Positions 1 to 12,639 of a stretch of DNA of 64,000 nucleotides are shown piece by piece. The notes below the pieces were generated by a model. That model was not told the DNA's origin and ran no database searches. It saw only the letters and a list, made by a program, of their open reading frames with translations. The translations under genes and the position numbers were made by a program. The stretch comes from Cryptomeria japonica (taxonomy: Eukaryota > Streptophyta > Pinopsida > Cupressales > Cupressaceae): the NCBI RefSeq assembly GCF_030272615.1, contig NC_081406.1:112809783-112873782 (forward strand), read 5' to 3'. The first letter of the stretch is position 1, and each line of letters begins with the position of its first letter.

Positions 1-1555
1 ATTGTAATGGCATAGAGAGTAAGCCATGTCAAAAGCAACAAAGATAATAATAGTAAGGATGAATAAACCAGGGCTGACAACTTCAAAGGTAGAAGGATAT
101 TTTATATTATTATTATCATAATATATTCAATTGTCTATATATAAACAATCTATGATTCCTATTTGTTCAGATGTTCAAACAGGGAAACCAATCCATTAGT
201 TATTTGAGTGAAGATAACCTATAGTAAGATCTATGATTCTTATTCATTCTAGAAGGGTAAATTGTCTATTAGTTTTTATAGTAAAGATAATCTATAAGAA
301 GATCTCTGATTCCTATTCATTCTGGTTGGACAAACAATCCAATTTATTTTAATATAACAAAATATTTTCTTAGTGTTTCTTGTCAAAGTTACGGGCCTTT
401 ATCCCCAAGTATCATTTGCGAGCCACTTCGAACTCCCCAAGGTCTATCAATTCATCAATACATTTTTTTGGCTCTTAACCTCGATACCATGTTTAAGTTA
501 TGCTTAACAACTCTTCCTCGAGTGCCCTTCCTTTGTCAAACTTTCCTCATTCAATAGTTGTTTCTTGGCGTGTCGTCATCCTTTTAATCTAAAGCCTTGC
601 ATACCTTAAGAGGGAAGAGTTAATCCTCAACCCTGACCCTCAATTCCCTAATTTCAAATATTGACTACATAAGAGCTCACCGTAATGGACTAAAATGCCA
701 TGCGCATTCCAAATAAGCTACTAACACCTTGGAAGGTACAATCAACTATCAAATATCTTTCACTACTTGAGGATTATTAGTTCCAACCATGCATGGAACT
801 ATAGCGGAGGGGCAGAGTCCTTAAACAATGATTAAACTGAGCATGAATAGCCAATCAGGATTTAGCATTTCCCAAGGTTTATATTTGGATGCTAGTTGCC
901 TTAGTAAAGTTGCATATTTGTTAAGGCCAGTATTAGTTTAAATTTTTTTGGCACTCTATTATTGGTCTCTGTTCTGGTTGCAAAATGGTAGGAAAGTTTT
1001 TTAGACTTTCGATGGGAGAGAACACATATTTCTTTAGGTTGCAAAATGGCAGGAAAGTTTTTTAGACTTTCCATTGTGGAGTTTTTAAGATTAAAGCTAT
1101 TCGCCAATTTTTCGACTTCTATAGGAATGCAGCAATTTCAAGGCTTCAAAACAAGAGAGGACATAGATGCATCAATGACAGTTGGATGGTAAAACAATAG
1201 TGTCTGGCAATTGGTGATTAGCATATTATGTGATGCATGCAGGTGAGGATTTAAAAAAATATCAGTTTCATGTGCAAACACATTCCATTTAAAGGAATTC
1301 AGAACCCAAAGGTTTATCTTTGCCTCCGTAACTGGACCTCAAGGATTGGATTTTAAGTTGTTTGTTTGCAATCACCATTCCTTGCACTGCCTTCATCCTT
1401 CCAATCTGTCGGATGAAGCAAGGAGAGATCCAATATTCAACGTGGTAAGGGGTCATTAGTGGTAATGCTTGCGCCTCATAATACAAGCACTAAAATATAC
1501 CAAATCTCAAGACAAATTATACCATAACAATGTCAAATAGATCTCCTTTTACAAA
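1..1555. other. AT-rich intergenic DNA, no gene recognised
   Basis: No domain or splice-consistent coding block is recognisable on either strand. Short open frames exist, such as one on the minus strand at 1289-1486, but they match no family I know. The only structure seen is the short tandem duplication at 976-1085. Confidence 0.5.
976..1085. repeat. 61-bp period tandem duplication
   Basis: The block GGTTGCAAAATGG followed by AGGAAAGTTTTTTAGACTTT starts at 976 and again at 1037, with one substitution inside the shared core. It is a simple local duplication without a coding signal. Confidence 0.8.
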
Positions 1556-1559
1556 GATA

Positions 1560-1860
1560 CATTTGTGGTACAACATGTGAGTGGCAAAACTAACATGGTG
1601 GCTTATGCTTCAAGTATGAGTTGTCACCTACTTGTCTCAATAAGCAATTAGATTGTTGGGTTTGAGATGGTTAGCTTGTTATCCTTGTCCATCAAAGCTA
1701 ATTATGTATAGGCAGCACTAGAGTGTTCTCTAATCTCTGTTTGTTCTTTCCTTGTACCCAAATCCTACATAGTTAGGCCTTTCCTCAAGAAAAATGGGAT
1801 TAAACTTTCCTTTCCCATCCTTGCCAAGATTTCTCCTAATATTTGCAACAATTACCAAAG
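1560..1860 (+). pseudogene. Decayed Ty3/gypsy pol relic (RNase H to integrase linker)
   Basis: One plus frame reads VQHVSGKTNMVAYASS, which resembles the plant gypsy RNase H C-terminus (typically HVxGKxNxVADALSR). About 25 codons later comes GFEMVSLL, then ALECS, then FLKKNGIKLSFP, in the order of the gypsy linker before the integrase zinc finger. Stops interrupt the frame. No LTRs were found and flanks are anonymous. The family assignment is inferred from short motifs only. Confidence 0.35.
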
Positions 1861-4200
1861 ATCTCACTCAATAAATTCTTGGAAGAAATTAGGTGATAAA
1901 ATGACTAGCTAGCATGCCTCTATCATGATTTGTGAATCCTTGGTAGAAGCTAGTCTTCTTTTCTTGGTAGGCTCTTCATGAGTGTCATTATCACTTCTAC
2001 TTTGTTAGCTTCAGCCCTTTTTCCAAACACTAATGATTTGGGCAATTCTTCCTACCTTTTTCATTTTCCTAGAATTCCAACAAGTAAACTACACACTCAA
2101 GCACAATTTTCATTTTCTCTGCTTTGTACACAACTATTAGTAGAGCTTTAAAAAGCTCCCTGTGCAAACCAATCGACATGTCTACGATTGATGGTTTTTC
2201 CTCTACTAAATGAGTTCCATGAGCTCTATGACTATGAAACATTATTGGCATTCTCCCGTTAGACAACATGATGTGGTGATCAATTAAATAAACTATGAGA
2301 ATAACAACAACAATCATCACAACCACTAACAATTTATTGAGTAAAGCCACAAATTGAGCTTACATCAGAATTGCCCATGGCTTCAACTCTTTGATCAACT
2401 TTTTCTATATTCAAGATGAAGTTTTTTTTTTTTTAGTGTTTTCTATTTAATTAAAAATTAAATGCTAGTAGTTACTTGTACTTTTCATTAGTTAATAAAG
2501 TTTTATGTCATTGGTTCATAGTTGTACTCTATAAATAATTCTAGATTGAGATGTATGTCCTAGTTCATATTTACAATTCCGAGCAATTTCAAAAAAACTT
2601 AGTTCATTTCTTAATTTTAATTTAGGTGATCTAGATATAAAAGCATTTTCCCAAATCCAAATTTCTTCTCCCCCGACATAGTAGGCTTTACAAACTTCCT
2701 TACTCTATTTTGTAGACTCTAACAAACTTATGTTCAATAGTGTATGTAGTGGTCTAAAATGTGATTTGGTTATAATACAAAAAGATCTCACATCATGTGC
2801 CTCAAATCTTTAGAAGGCATGTTTGTCTTTGATTTTGGTTTATGTTTCTCTTCTAGATTAACTCAGAGTTGTAGATGATATTGAAGCATGACAACCTAAA
2901 TAAGGTGCTCTACCTTAAGCTTTTCCTCATGCACTAGTATCTTATAGCTGTTATTTGGGAAAGTTCTCCTTCCTCTATATGTTAAAGAAATAGGACTTCA
3001 AATTGATTTTATTACAATTTACTTCATGTTGTCTTAGAGTTCTCTACTAATTTTCCTCAATATTTTCTATTTGAACCTTTTTTTCTCCTGAAGACATGCA
3101 CAAGTGATTTCAAATTTGAATATGCTACATTTGATCTATCCTATCTTGCCTATTTCCATCGAATAAGCACCCTGCTATGTAGATAAGTGGATCAAGCACT
3201 GTGTGAGAAGAAAATTAAATGGATATCACAAACATAAATAGTAAGCGTCAAGCTTAAAACCAACATTAAATATAGGATAGGGATGGATATCTACTTTACA
3301 GTTAACCACCATGACTACTCTTTATTTGGCCTTATAAGTCCACTATTTGTGGGTTTTTATTGGAACCAAAGAACTCCTAAATTTTCAGGCTTGTGGATAT
3401 TGTAGTTCAGTTATAGGTATCAATACTAGAACAATATCAGTACAGTTATGGGATCCTTCTTGACAACACCCAGTAATGTAGCTTTTGATTATTTCTTATT
3501 TGTCCCTGTCAATAAAATGAAATAGCTTTATTAAAGTAAATGCAATACTTGCATATAATGGGCTTCCTAACATGAAGTTAAATTTATCATTTACATTGAA
3601 GGGGAAGGAAGATTTTATTAAAATTTTGCAAAGAATAAAATGTACAATAATAAGTTCATAAGCACCTTAAAAAATGACGATAAAGAATATATATAACAAG
3701 AGAATGTGGTGAAATGAAATACTTCCAATTGCAAGAGTTTCATAAATCAAATATAATTTGAATGTTTGTTTTACGATGTCAGACAAAGTAATAAATGTGG
3801 TTGTACCAAAATATCCAAAGTAATGTGAGGGTTATAAAGGTTTTAATTAGTTTGGGTGAAGATGCAATGCTCTTTGTTTCTAGTATTTTCAATAAGCCTT
3901 ACATTAAACTACTTTTCGCAGTAGTATGATATAATCTAGTTTGTGAACATTTTGAAGCAATTCTGATCTTATGAATCGAATGAATTGTCCAATATTTATC
4001 TTTACCTTATGGGGATAAATCTTTTTAATCTAGTCTGTTACATCATTGTTCAATGCTTTTACTTTAAAGAAACTAAAAAGGAAGATGCTTGACATGGTAT
4101 AATGATTCATAACTATTAATTTTTGGACAATGTAGTTCATGTTTGATGTTTTTCTATGCATCTGCTCATAATGTAATAAAATTCTCCCAGTTTGATCTAC
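1861..4200. other. Intergenic DNA, nothing recognised
   Basis: AT-rich sequence without identifiable domains. A minus-strand open frame at 2069-2350 encodes a hydrophobic, valine-rich segment but has no family resemblance and no supporting context. Confidence 0.5.
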
Positions 4201-4201
4201 A

Positions 4202-4659
4202 TTGGTGGCTATTATTGCATTCTTGCCAACAAAACGCAAGGGAGAAAGGAGTGCTCTTGCCATTAAGTCCCAGATTCATCCATCAAAGTTTGGGAACTCA
4301 AACCGACAGAAACTAATGAGGTTTGTTTTAATGCAGTTTTTGAATTTTACGTTTGGACTTGGAAACATTTTTTGGGAATTCATGTTTATGATTTTGCATA
4401 TATTGTAACACATCATCCAGTTCTTTAGTCTAATGCCTTAAACTATTTTCAATCATTATAGATTCATGAATATGTGTTGAAGAAGGTGACTCTTGCACCT
4501 GAACTTAGTCCTATGATTGACAACCAAGATGCCTCACAACCTGTAACAGCTGAGGTTGAAGACCAGTCAAATGCAATTACCGTGACATCTATAAATGCTC
4601 TCTCCTCCAAAGTCTTTCCCAGCAGACAAGTTCCCTGTCCTGCAAATTTTTCAGCATAG
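4202..4659 (+). other. Two exon-like open segments, unidentified
   Basis: Segment one (4202-4318) ends at an AG/GTTTGT donor-like site. Segment two follows an acceptor-like ATAG at 4460 and stays open to a stop at 4657-4659, encoding a segment that begins IHEYVLKKVTLAPELSPMID. Spliced directly, the two frames do not agree, so they are not simple neighbouring exons of one intact gene. I do not recognise the protein. They may be relics of a host gene or chance open frames. Confidence 0.15.
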
Positions 4660-7600
4660 TACCTTATGATAGCCCTTGACTTTGCACATACCCAGTTCAT
4701 AGAAACTCAAATCCACACCACCCAAAATCAGATCAGATCTATAGGTGTACAATGATTATATCAATTGTAGAAATACTAACCATTAAATTTTGAACACATA
4801 CAATAAATGTATCACAAGAAAGTAACTATGTAAGATACCCGCATAAGTTTTGAATACAAACTTTAAACATATCACATGGAAGATGATAATCTACGTAAGC
4901 CAAATCATGTCTATGATTAAAAATGAATATATCAAATTGAAAGCAATAGTCTAGAATTTAGACTACCCATATTTAAAATTGACATCATTACCAAATAGCA
5001 TGAGACTTCCATCCTAGAGAACCGGAACTTTTCCAAAAGGCTGCATAAAACATCATACATATTAAAGTTACTAACAAAATAACTCAATAAATCGGTTATT
5101 TTAAACCATGGACCCAAAAATTTTTTTATAAGGATGGTACCCTACTTGTAAGGCCAGGAACTCTGGTTTTTTCTACTCCCCTTTATTTATTTCAACAGAC
5201 AGTTTCGAACTCAATATCTTTCTCTATCAGGCATGCAAGAACCCTTCTGCTGCAGGAGGCATTGCTACATCCAAACAGCTTTACAACCATCTTTAATCTA
5301 ATGAGAATTATCCTTTTTTTTGTGACTGGGAAGAAGAAAATGCTTCTTTAAAGGAGAGAGATACAGAGAATGGATGAATTGGTCTTCATCAATGTCTACA
5401 GTTAAATGGCTGAACCACTTCGAGAGATAGAGAGAATCAATGAATTGATCTTCATAAATACCTCTATACCCCGCAATCTTTCATTTTTACAATAATAATA
5501 CAGTCATTTTTCTTTATTTTGTATTAACTTTCCATCTAATGTTATGACGTTCTTGAAAACTCTAATTTGTGTAGAGTTGTATTACAATTGGCCAATATTT
5601 AAAATCCAATAATAATAAAATACAAGAGACGCAAAGCATCATGTTCCTACTGAGTGCTAGAAATGTGGATAGTACTGATAAAGAAGAGTGCTAGAAATGT
5701 GAATAGTACTGATGAAGAAGAAAAGTTATAGCTTGAGCCTGTCTTTGTATTGAAATCTCTTTTAGTTAGTATCAAACTCAATTTAAATGAATGTCATGTG
5801 TTGTTTGATGCAATTCGGGAAAAGGTAAAAAATGTGAGCATTCTTCAGAGTAAGATTAAAGTTGTGAAATTGCCTGGAAGTATTCATACATGTACACATA
5901 AAAATCCTATTTACATTTTCTTTATGATTTCTACAATTCAATAAACCCAGATATAATTTGTGTAAACAAACTTTCATATTTCTTTTACACTGTTGAGAAC
6001 ATCTTGTTGAACAGTAAATGTACACAATAATTTTTGTTCAATTTTGTAAGAACTTAAGTTCAAGTCAATTGACTTGGGCTTTAGCTTCCTCAAAATTTGT
6101 CTGTAACTAATCTGGTGCTTAATGGTGATGGTGCAGAAAACATTGGAGGCATTTATCATCATCATGGCATTCACACAACTGGTATTTTCTGATACTCCAT
6201 GCCGGGCTTGTGAGCAACAGATATGGGCTAGATTACAGAAATGCAGGCTATGGGGGAACAACTATTGACCCACAAATGAAGCCTGCAACACCTGTAGTCT
6301 GATTGTTGTCCATCACATTTTATTTTTCTGTGCATTTGGTTTGAGTGCTCTTCTTTTCATAGCATGTAGTGCAGCAAACATGTATATATTTGTGGATTTT
6401 CTCCACTAATCTTTTCACAAACCTTCAAAATCAGCCCAAGTGAGTTGTAGGGCCTGTTTATTAAAAACTGATGCCCTAATGGATGTAGATGATCTGTTTT
6501 AACTTTTTAGTACACCCCAAGTCATATCGTAGAGTGTTGGACCAGTTGACATTAGAATGAAGACAGGGGTTGGCTTTTTGAGATCGAAGGGTTTTGTGGT
6601 ATAACAGGCTTTTTGGTAGAAAACAATAAGAAGGAAAGGAGTGATGCAGGGTGGGGAGAGTTAGTAAAAGTATAACTCAAAAACAATTTATTCTCTCTAC
6701 TTTGTCAGTCTAGAGAATGTCAATCAATTCTAAATGTTTAACACTTTTAAATCTAGAAATCAAAGGTTAATGTTTAATCTGTTCATTCTGGGCTATGTGT
6801 ACTTTATTTTTAGCCCTGTCCAACTTAAAAACATTCATTGCAGCCTAATATTGGCATCATAGCATGTTTAATAGAGGATATTGATTCATTTGAAAACAAC
6901 AACATAGCTAAAACATATTCAAACAGAGCATTTTCTCTTGAGACAACAATCTTTACCAGAAATGCATTGAGTTATCATTGATGGTATAGCAATTGGGTTA
7001 TCAAAAGAGTGGATTAATAGGCATAGAGGAATATAAAGGGACTATCATTACAAAGATAAGGTGTTTGGAAGCAGGAACAGAGAAGAATCAGTCCAGTTTG
7101 TAGGTTTGGGCTGAAGAATTTTGATTGATCTTCACTAGTTTTCACCTCAAACTGTCGTATTTATCCAATTAGGGTTAATTCCGTGTTCTTCCATTTAAAA
7201 TGTTTGTCTATTTCATTAAAATCTAATTTTGTAAAATGAATTTTATCTATCTCTGCAAATCCTTTGATAGACATGATCCTTATGCTGAAATAAACTTGTA
7301 AATATACACAAATATGTATATATAAACACTCCATTATTTATATATACATGTTTGCATATACGTTTAAAACATTTAGTTAAAAACAAATCTGATAAATAAG
7401 AATGTAGATGAATCAATATCCAAAAAGATTATTGTTACTATGAATGTTAGAAATTTGAAACGAAATTCTTTCTTCACTATAGAAAACTTAAACAGAAGGA
7501 ATGGATAAATCAAAAAATGAAATGGAAAACCAAAACTAAAATTATGTTGTCAGCTTCTTTGTAACTTGAAAAGGAATAGGAAACCCTTATTACAGTTATA

Positions 7601-7987
7601 CGCAAATAGAAACCAAAAAGGTAAAGTATACTAGACAATTTCATTTCATGTATTTGACTACAACTAAATCTGATTTGTTCAATGACTGTAATCATTACTG
7701 AAATATTTTTTTTTGTTAAGACCATATGCACATATATATGTATATTATATATACATTCATGTGTCATACCTTCTTATCATGGATTATTATTCATAAAATA
7801 ATGTATCAGTATTGCATTACTATTTACACAACGTCTGTTTCAAAATCAATAAGAGATATGTGGCACTTTGACACAAGCAACCACTTAACTTTTGGATGCT
7901 CGCTACCATAAAAGCAATTTTAAGTATTTTAGCACTTGCATCATCATTAACCTAAAACCTCATAAGAAATGTTGTATCATATTCTAG
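4660..7987. other. Intergenic DNA with a 34-bp tandem duplication, no clear gene
   Basis: Mostly AT-rich. A 34-bp unit starting GAGTGCTAGAAATGTG is repeated at about 5652 and 5686. A 46-codon plus frame at 6128-6268 begins with a hydrophobic stretch and is discussed as a weak finding. If the RRM gene at 7988 is real, its first exon(s) should lie in or upstream of this stretch, but I could not locate them. Confidence 0.4.
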
Positions 7988-9669
7988 GGAGACACAATAC
8001 AAATGCGTTGATAGGTTACACAATATTTAACAAAAAAAAAGCACCGAAAAATAGAAACTGCTCTTCTTTTGACTGTAAGTCATTTTCTTGTTTTTACAAT
8101 TCAATCTTTCTTTCTAGTTCCAGGGTTTAAATGCTCTTCAAGGGTTTATATGTGTACCTGTGATTTGTTGTTTAGGAGACCAAACCCTTTTGTCATTAAA
8201 TGAGTTAGAAATATTTGTTTTTCTTAATTGAAAACCTCTCAACAGTTGTGTCCTGTAGTTTTCCTCTTATGGGCTCCTAATTGAACTCAGAATTCAGAAC
8301 CAAATTCTTCGGAATTTAAGCCTACTCAACCCTTCAATCTGAACTTTTGTAAAAAATTTACCTTTTAAGGACTTTGGAGAGCATATCCTCCTACTATATG
8401 TGAAAAGGGGAGATTATTGGGTTTCTACAGTTCATAAGTTGGGTGATTTCTTATATAATTAGACCATCCATGGTCTCCCATAACTAGTGGCTACTCTCTG
8501 CAAGAGAACCTCTCCATAACGGAATATTGAACTCGGGTTTACTGATAAGAATGGGTTAGTGCTTGAGCCCCGAGCCTTGCAAGTTCAAAATCCAAAGCTC
8601 AATATTTTCAACCATTATTATTATTATGGAGTGCCCTAGTTTTAGAAATTTTCTTTCCACATGTCAAGAGAAGCATTAAACAGTTTCATGGTGATTTTGT
8701 CAACATAATCTAGACTTATCTAGAATTTGACCCCAGTAAGAGAATTATTTCAACAACTTTTATAACTTTTCTTGTCACGTATCAGGAGAAGCATTAAAGG
8801 TTTTCATGGTTTTTTGGTTAACATAATACCCCTATACTTATCTAACTTTTGACCTGGCCAAGAGCATTATTTTCAGCAGAATTGTGAGTTTTCAAGATAG
8901 GAATGTACAAGTTGTGTCTACAGTTGAACCCTTCTAAAGGATAAAATAGTTTTTATGCTGCAATGAGTTTATACTGAAAGCTTTGCAGGGAGAAACTATT
9001 ATAGATAAAAAAGTATGCATAGTGCGATGGGGGGGTTGTGAGGATTCTTTTGATGATTGGAGGACACACTCATGGAGACTTCAACATGATGATGAGCCAG
9101 AGGTATCCCCTTATATGCATGCAACTTTTTGTTGTTTTTTTATCTAAGAATGGCTAACAATATCATCAGTGCAATTAATCTTCTTAGAAAAAGACAATGA
9201 TTGTTTAGTATGCAGATTATAGTTGTTGCACTGTCATTTATTTCTGGCTAGATGATGAATATTGCCGTATCAGGTTACACAATCTAGACGTTTTGTTCAA
9301 AACCCTCGCGGGGCAGTAACCATGGCCCAAGATGTAGTTTTTGCAATGCTTTCCAAAGGGTATATTTTGGGAAAAGATGCATTGAGCAAGGCCAAAGCCT
9401 TTGATGAAAGCCATCAGGTCATTGCTAGTGTTGCAGCTAAGGTGGTATCTTTGGGCCAGAAAATAGGCATCAATGACAAACTTAGTGCTGGTGCACAATG
9501 TATCAAATTTGTGGAAGAGAGATATCACGTTTCAGAGGAGACTAAAGCAATGCTTTCGGCTACAGAGCAAACAGCTAGCAGTGCAGGGTCAGTTGCTGTA
9601 AATAGAAAGTACTTTTCTACTGGAGCTTTGTGGTTGTCTGGAGTTCAAATCCAAATGTTGTTGATGTAA
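7988..9669 (+). CDS. RRM protein of the BPA1 (ACD11-binding partner) family, partial and probably broken
   Basis: Three exon-like blocks read in one direction. Block 1 (about 7988-8074) carries the end of an RRM (GYTIF ... IETALLLT), followed by a GTAAGT donor. It needs removal of one A in the A5 run at 8047-8051 to stay in frame. Block 2 (8989-9102) follows TTTGCAG and encodes GETIIDKKVCIVRWGG through DDEPE, ending at GTATCC. Block 3 (9274-9669) follows TATCAG and encodes the C-terminal domain, including AQDVVFAMLSKGYILGKDAL, KAKAFDESHQV and YFSTGALWLSG. Splice phases agree (0/0) at both joins. This order, including VCI-RWG and the Ala-rich C-terminal helices, is that of plant BPA1-like RNA-binding proteins. 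Family members usually continue past ALW-SG with an RAAKAAADLG-like tail. Here the frame runs into an unrelated VQIQMLLM and stops. The N-terminal half of the RRM was not found. It is either a pseudogene or a gene with distant exons and an assembly error. Confidence 0.65.
8642..8875. repeat. About 121-bp tandem duplication inside the BPA1-like intron
   Basis: Two diverged copies share AGAAGCATTAAA, TTTCATGGT, AACATAAT and CTTATCTA in the same order, starting near 8642 and 8763. They lie in the intron 8075-8988 of the RRM gene. Confidence 0.65.
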
Positions 9670-10150
9670 ATACATATGTCTTCCATACCAAGTACCCCCA
9701 ATTTTTCACTTTTCAAGATGGTTTGGTGATTAAGAGCATTGAATTTCCATAATCCAATTTAGTGAATTTTGAAGAGAAAGCTGTGTACTAATTTTTACAT
9801 AAATATTTGTGATCACATTGCCTGACTCCAAATGGTTTGCATTCCTCCAACGCCTTGTAAGAACACATTAATATGCAATTTACATACCCAAAATCCTCTT
9901 ACATGTTTGAGACTCAAATGGGTTTTGATGTTGATTCTTATGAGTCTAATCAACTCATTGTTAACCTATGCCAGATGAATTTTGATAGGGTAGTTCAATG
10001 CATCTCAATATATGTAGGGAACTTGGGAGATATGCCTTATGCCAGCTTGCAAACTAGCTCCTCAAAAATCAAATTTCTTCTGTCTGTTTGAGTTCTATGC
10101 TACGGACTTTTTATCAAGATTCTTATTGAATATTCAGGCAAAGAATAGCT
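9670..10150. other. 3' flank of the BPA1-like gene, nothing recognised
   Basis: No continuation of the RRM protein tail is visible. A plus open frame at 9873-10091 matches no known family. No convincing polyadenylation cluster could be assigned. Confidence 0.4.
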
Positions 10151-10189
10151 TTCACTGTATCTTCATTTGAAAAGGTTCAAATTTTTTTT

Positions 10190-10335
10190 TAAACCCCCTG
10201 CATGCGGTGTCCTGCTTTAGAGCAAGTGGTTTCCATTCAATAGGACGAGTGGGCAGAAGCAGAAATAGTTTTTCAACACCCCTGCATCCAGTATTCAGCT
10301 CGAGGCCAAGTGGACTTATACCAGACGACAGACAC
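10190..10335. repeat. Diverged tandem pair with GCATGCAGG / GGATGCAGG cores
   Basis: On the minus strand two blocks of about 80-90 bp share CCACTTG, a GCATGCAGGGGG-like core and a run of A after it. The similarity is partial. A minus frame of 62 codons crosses both, but it looks incidental. Confidence 0.35.
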
Positions 10336-10788
10336 CCCATCTAAAACCAAGATTAGAGTATTATTGGATGATATAGTTTTGAGACTTCAGAGAGCCAATT
10401 GAAACTCAACCCAAACGAGAAAAAGGGGACGGTGATGAAATAAAATTTGATGATCTTAAGTGCTAAATTTTCAAAGATTTCACAATAAAAAGATTTGCTA
10501 AAAATCCTCTGAGAATAAAAATCCTCTGAGAATTAAACAAGAAACAGGGGCACCATTAGTATAGGAATTAAAGAATCAAAATTAACCCACAATTTCAATT
10601 TACTTGACCTAGGAATTTAAGACAAAATTGAATAGAAAAATAAACCCAAAATCTTGATTTAACAAAACAAGAAAATAGGTCCCTGAATGCGATTTTCATT
10701 TCTTCTTTTCGCCTCTTTAGATTAAAGAATTGGAAAACCTCCATCATCATCAAAGAAGTGAAGGCAGAGTATGCAATCGAATTGTTAC

Positions 10789-11154
10789 CTTTGTTTCAGA
10801 GCAATCAACAGGCAATGCCAGCACTGTGTTCGTCACATCCCCCAAAACAGCTCGCCATTTATTGTGAGGCTGAGCATTCTCGTGGCCATTCTCATCCTGG
10901 GCAGCTCGCTTAGGAGGTGTAGATCTGCTTTGTTATTTTTCTCCACTGCTACAGCGTGGGCCCCGGTAATGGGAGCATGCCCTTCCTCTTCCCTCGCACA
11001 CATCCTCCTCCTTCGACTTCAAATCCACTTCTGTCACAGCATATAGCAAAACTGTCAAGAAAATGTCGCAAGCATGGCTCTGGTTCTTGGCTGCTGGGCA
11101 CCTTATCATGGGACATTCTTCTGGAATCATCCACCCTTCTGGAATCATCGGCAA
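10789..11154 (-). pseudogene. A-type-cyclin-like N-terminal exon with an in-frame stop
   Basis: Reading down from 11154, one frame passes through a CEGRGRACSHYRGPR segment, hits TAA at 10935-10933, then continues in the same frame as QSRSTPPKRAA, ENAQPHNKWRAVLGDVTNTV and ends ETK at an AAG/GTAAC donor (exon end 10789). Basic R/A-rich patches followed by a K/R-RAVL-DVTN motif are typical of the N-termini of plant A-type cyclins. No cyclin box is visible downstream (below 10789), so either the remaining exons are far away or this is an isolated fragment. The region is GC-richer than its surroundings, as expected of a host exon. It might instead be another nuclear protein with a similar short motif. 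Confidence 0.4.
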
Positions 11155-11171
11155 TGTTTTTCAAACACTAA

Positions 11172-12630
11172 TAAAATTATACTAATAAAATTATTATAAG
11201 AAAAAAATATTCAACGGCATTGTCCAATCATAATTAGAATAAATAGTTTTATTTGAATTATTTATTCATTTAAATACGAAAACATTAGCATAAGATAAAA
11301 AGTTTAAAAAATACTTCATGTTTATTGGACAGTTTAAAATATTATTTGCATCCAACGGATGCTATAGTATCCTGCCAGCTAATAATAATACTACCAAGCC
11401 CATGCCGCTATAATAAAAAAAAGATTACCATTTTTACTATTGAATAGGTCCTTAGGACGAATAGCTTACAAACATGTTTGCAAACGTGTATTAAGAGATA
11501 TAATAGAAATTAGTTAAATTGATTTTTATTCTTACAAATGTATTCTTATATTTCTATCAATGGATGGGATGAACAGATTAGATACATTTATTGAGATATA
11601 AAAGAAATCAGTTAAATTGATTTATATGTGAACAGATTAGATACATTTATTGAGATATAAAAGAAATCAGTTAAATTGATTTATATTCTTACATATGTAT
11701 TCTTATATTTTTATCAATTAATTAATTTTTTCAAGTTTATTATAATTTAATAATCTAAAAATTATGTAGGTACTTCAGTTTAGTAAAAGAATTCATGCAA
11801 AGCCACAACTTAAATAACATGGTGTCGATATGATTGAAGAGTTGAGTTACTATATTTGGTTTTCACTAAGCTTACCATGGCAAATAAATTTTAAATTATC
11901 AACTTACTATTGTAATGAGTTTTTTTGTTTTTCTAGCTAACTAGTTGTTAAAAAAGTTAATGTGAACCAATCATGAACAAGTTTTAGCTTTTAATTTTTT
12001 CAATCTTTTTATTTACGAGAGTGTAGTTGTACAAATTTTAACATTATAAATTCCGAAATAAATGGATTTAATGGCAACTATATAGCCAAAAATGTAGGTA
12101 AATTTAGGGAAAGTTTAACATGATGAGGAGGGGTCACTAAATAGAGTACTACCAACAAACATTAAAATGTGTATATATTTTATCATTAATTTTATTTAGT
12201 TATTTGTCACTTATAAAAAAATATATTATAAACAAAAATTTATAAAAAAGTATTTGGAATATAGATTGATTTTAATATTTAATAAGATTTTGTCAAAATT
12301 ATAATTGTTTATTGTTTATATATTAAGAAAACTATTAATTGTTTGATTGAGTGATTTTTTTAGATTGCTATTATTATTATTCTTCATTAAAAATCTTATT
12401 TTTAATTTATATTTGACATTATAAATAACATTAAATTTTTACACTATAATATATTTTGACATATTTTTGAATTTATCTTCAACATGTATATTTAAGAGAA
12501 AATTATGAAAAAAAAAAAACTTCAATATTTATATTTTCATGATAATATAATAATACAAATTAAAGTAACTATAATTTAATAATATAAAAATGATAATATA
12601 CTAATAATAATTTAATAATAATATAAAATA
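11172..12630. other. Very AT-rich intergenic DNA
   Basis: Long stretch of A/T runs and short ATA/TAAT microsatellite-like tracts, with no coding signal. It contains the 59-bp tandem duplication listed separately. Confidence 0.6.
11571..11688. repeat. 59-bp near-perfect tandem duplication
   Basis: A unit beginning GAACAGATTAGATACATTTA at 11571 recurs at 11630 and is nearly identical throughout, which suggests a recent duplication by slippage or unequal exchange. Confidence 0.9.
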
Positions 12631-12639
12631 GTATATTAA

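Noticed and set aside
7310-7360. Possible microsatellite-based regulatory element (TATATA runs)
   Set aside because: Ordinary AT-rich background, with no gene placed to use it.
10771-11046. Plus-strand ORF over the cyclin-like exon
   Set aside because: Opposite-strand shadow of the minus-strand exon, which has a recognisable motif and a splice donor.
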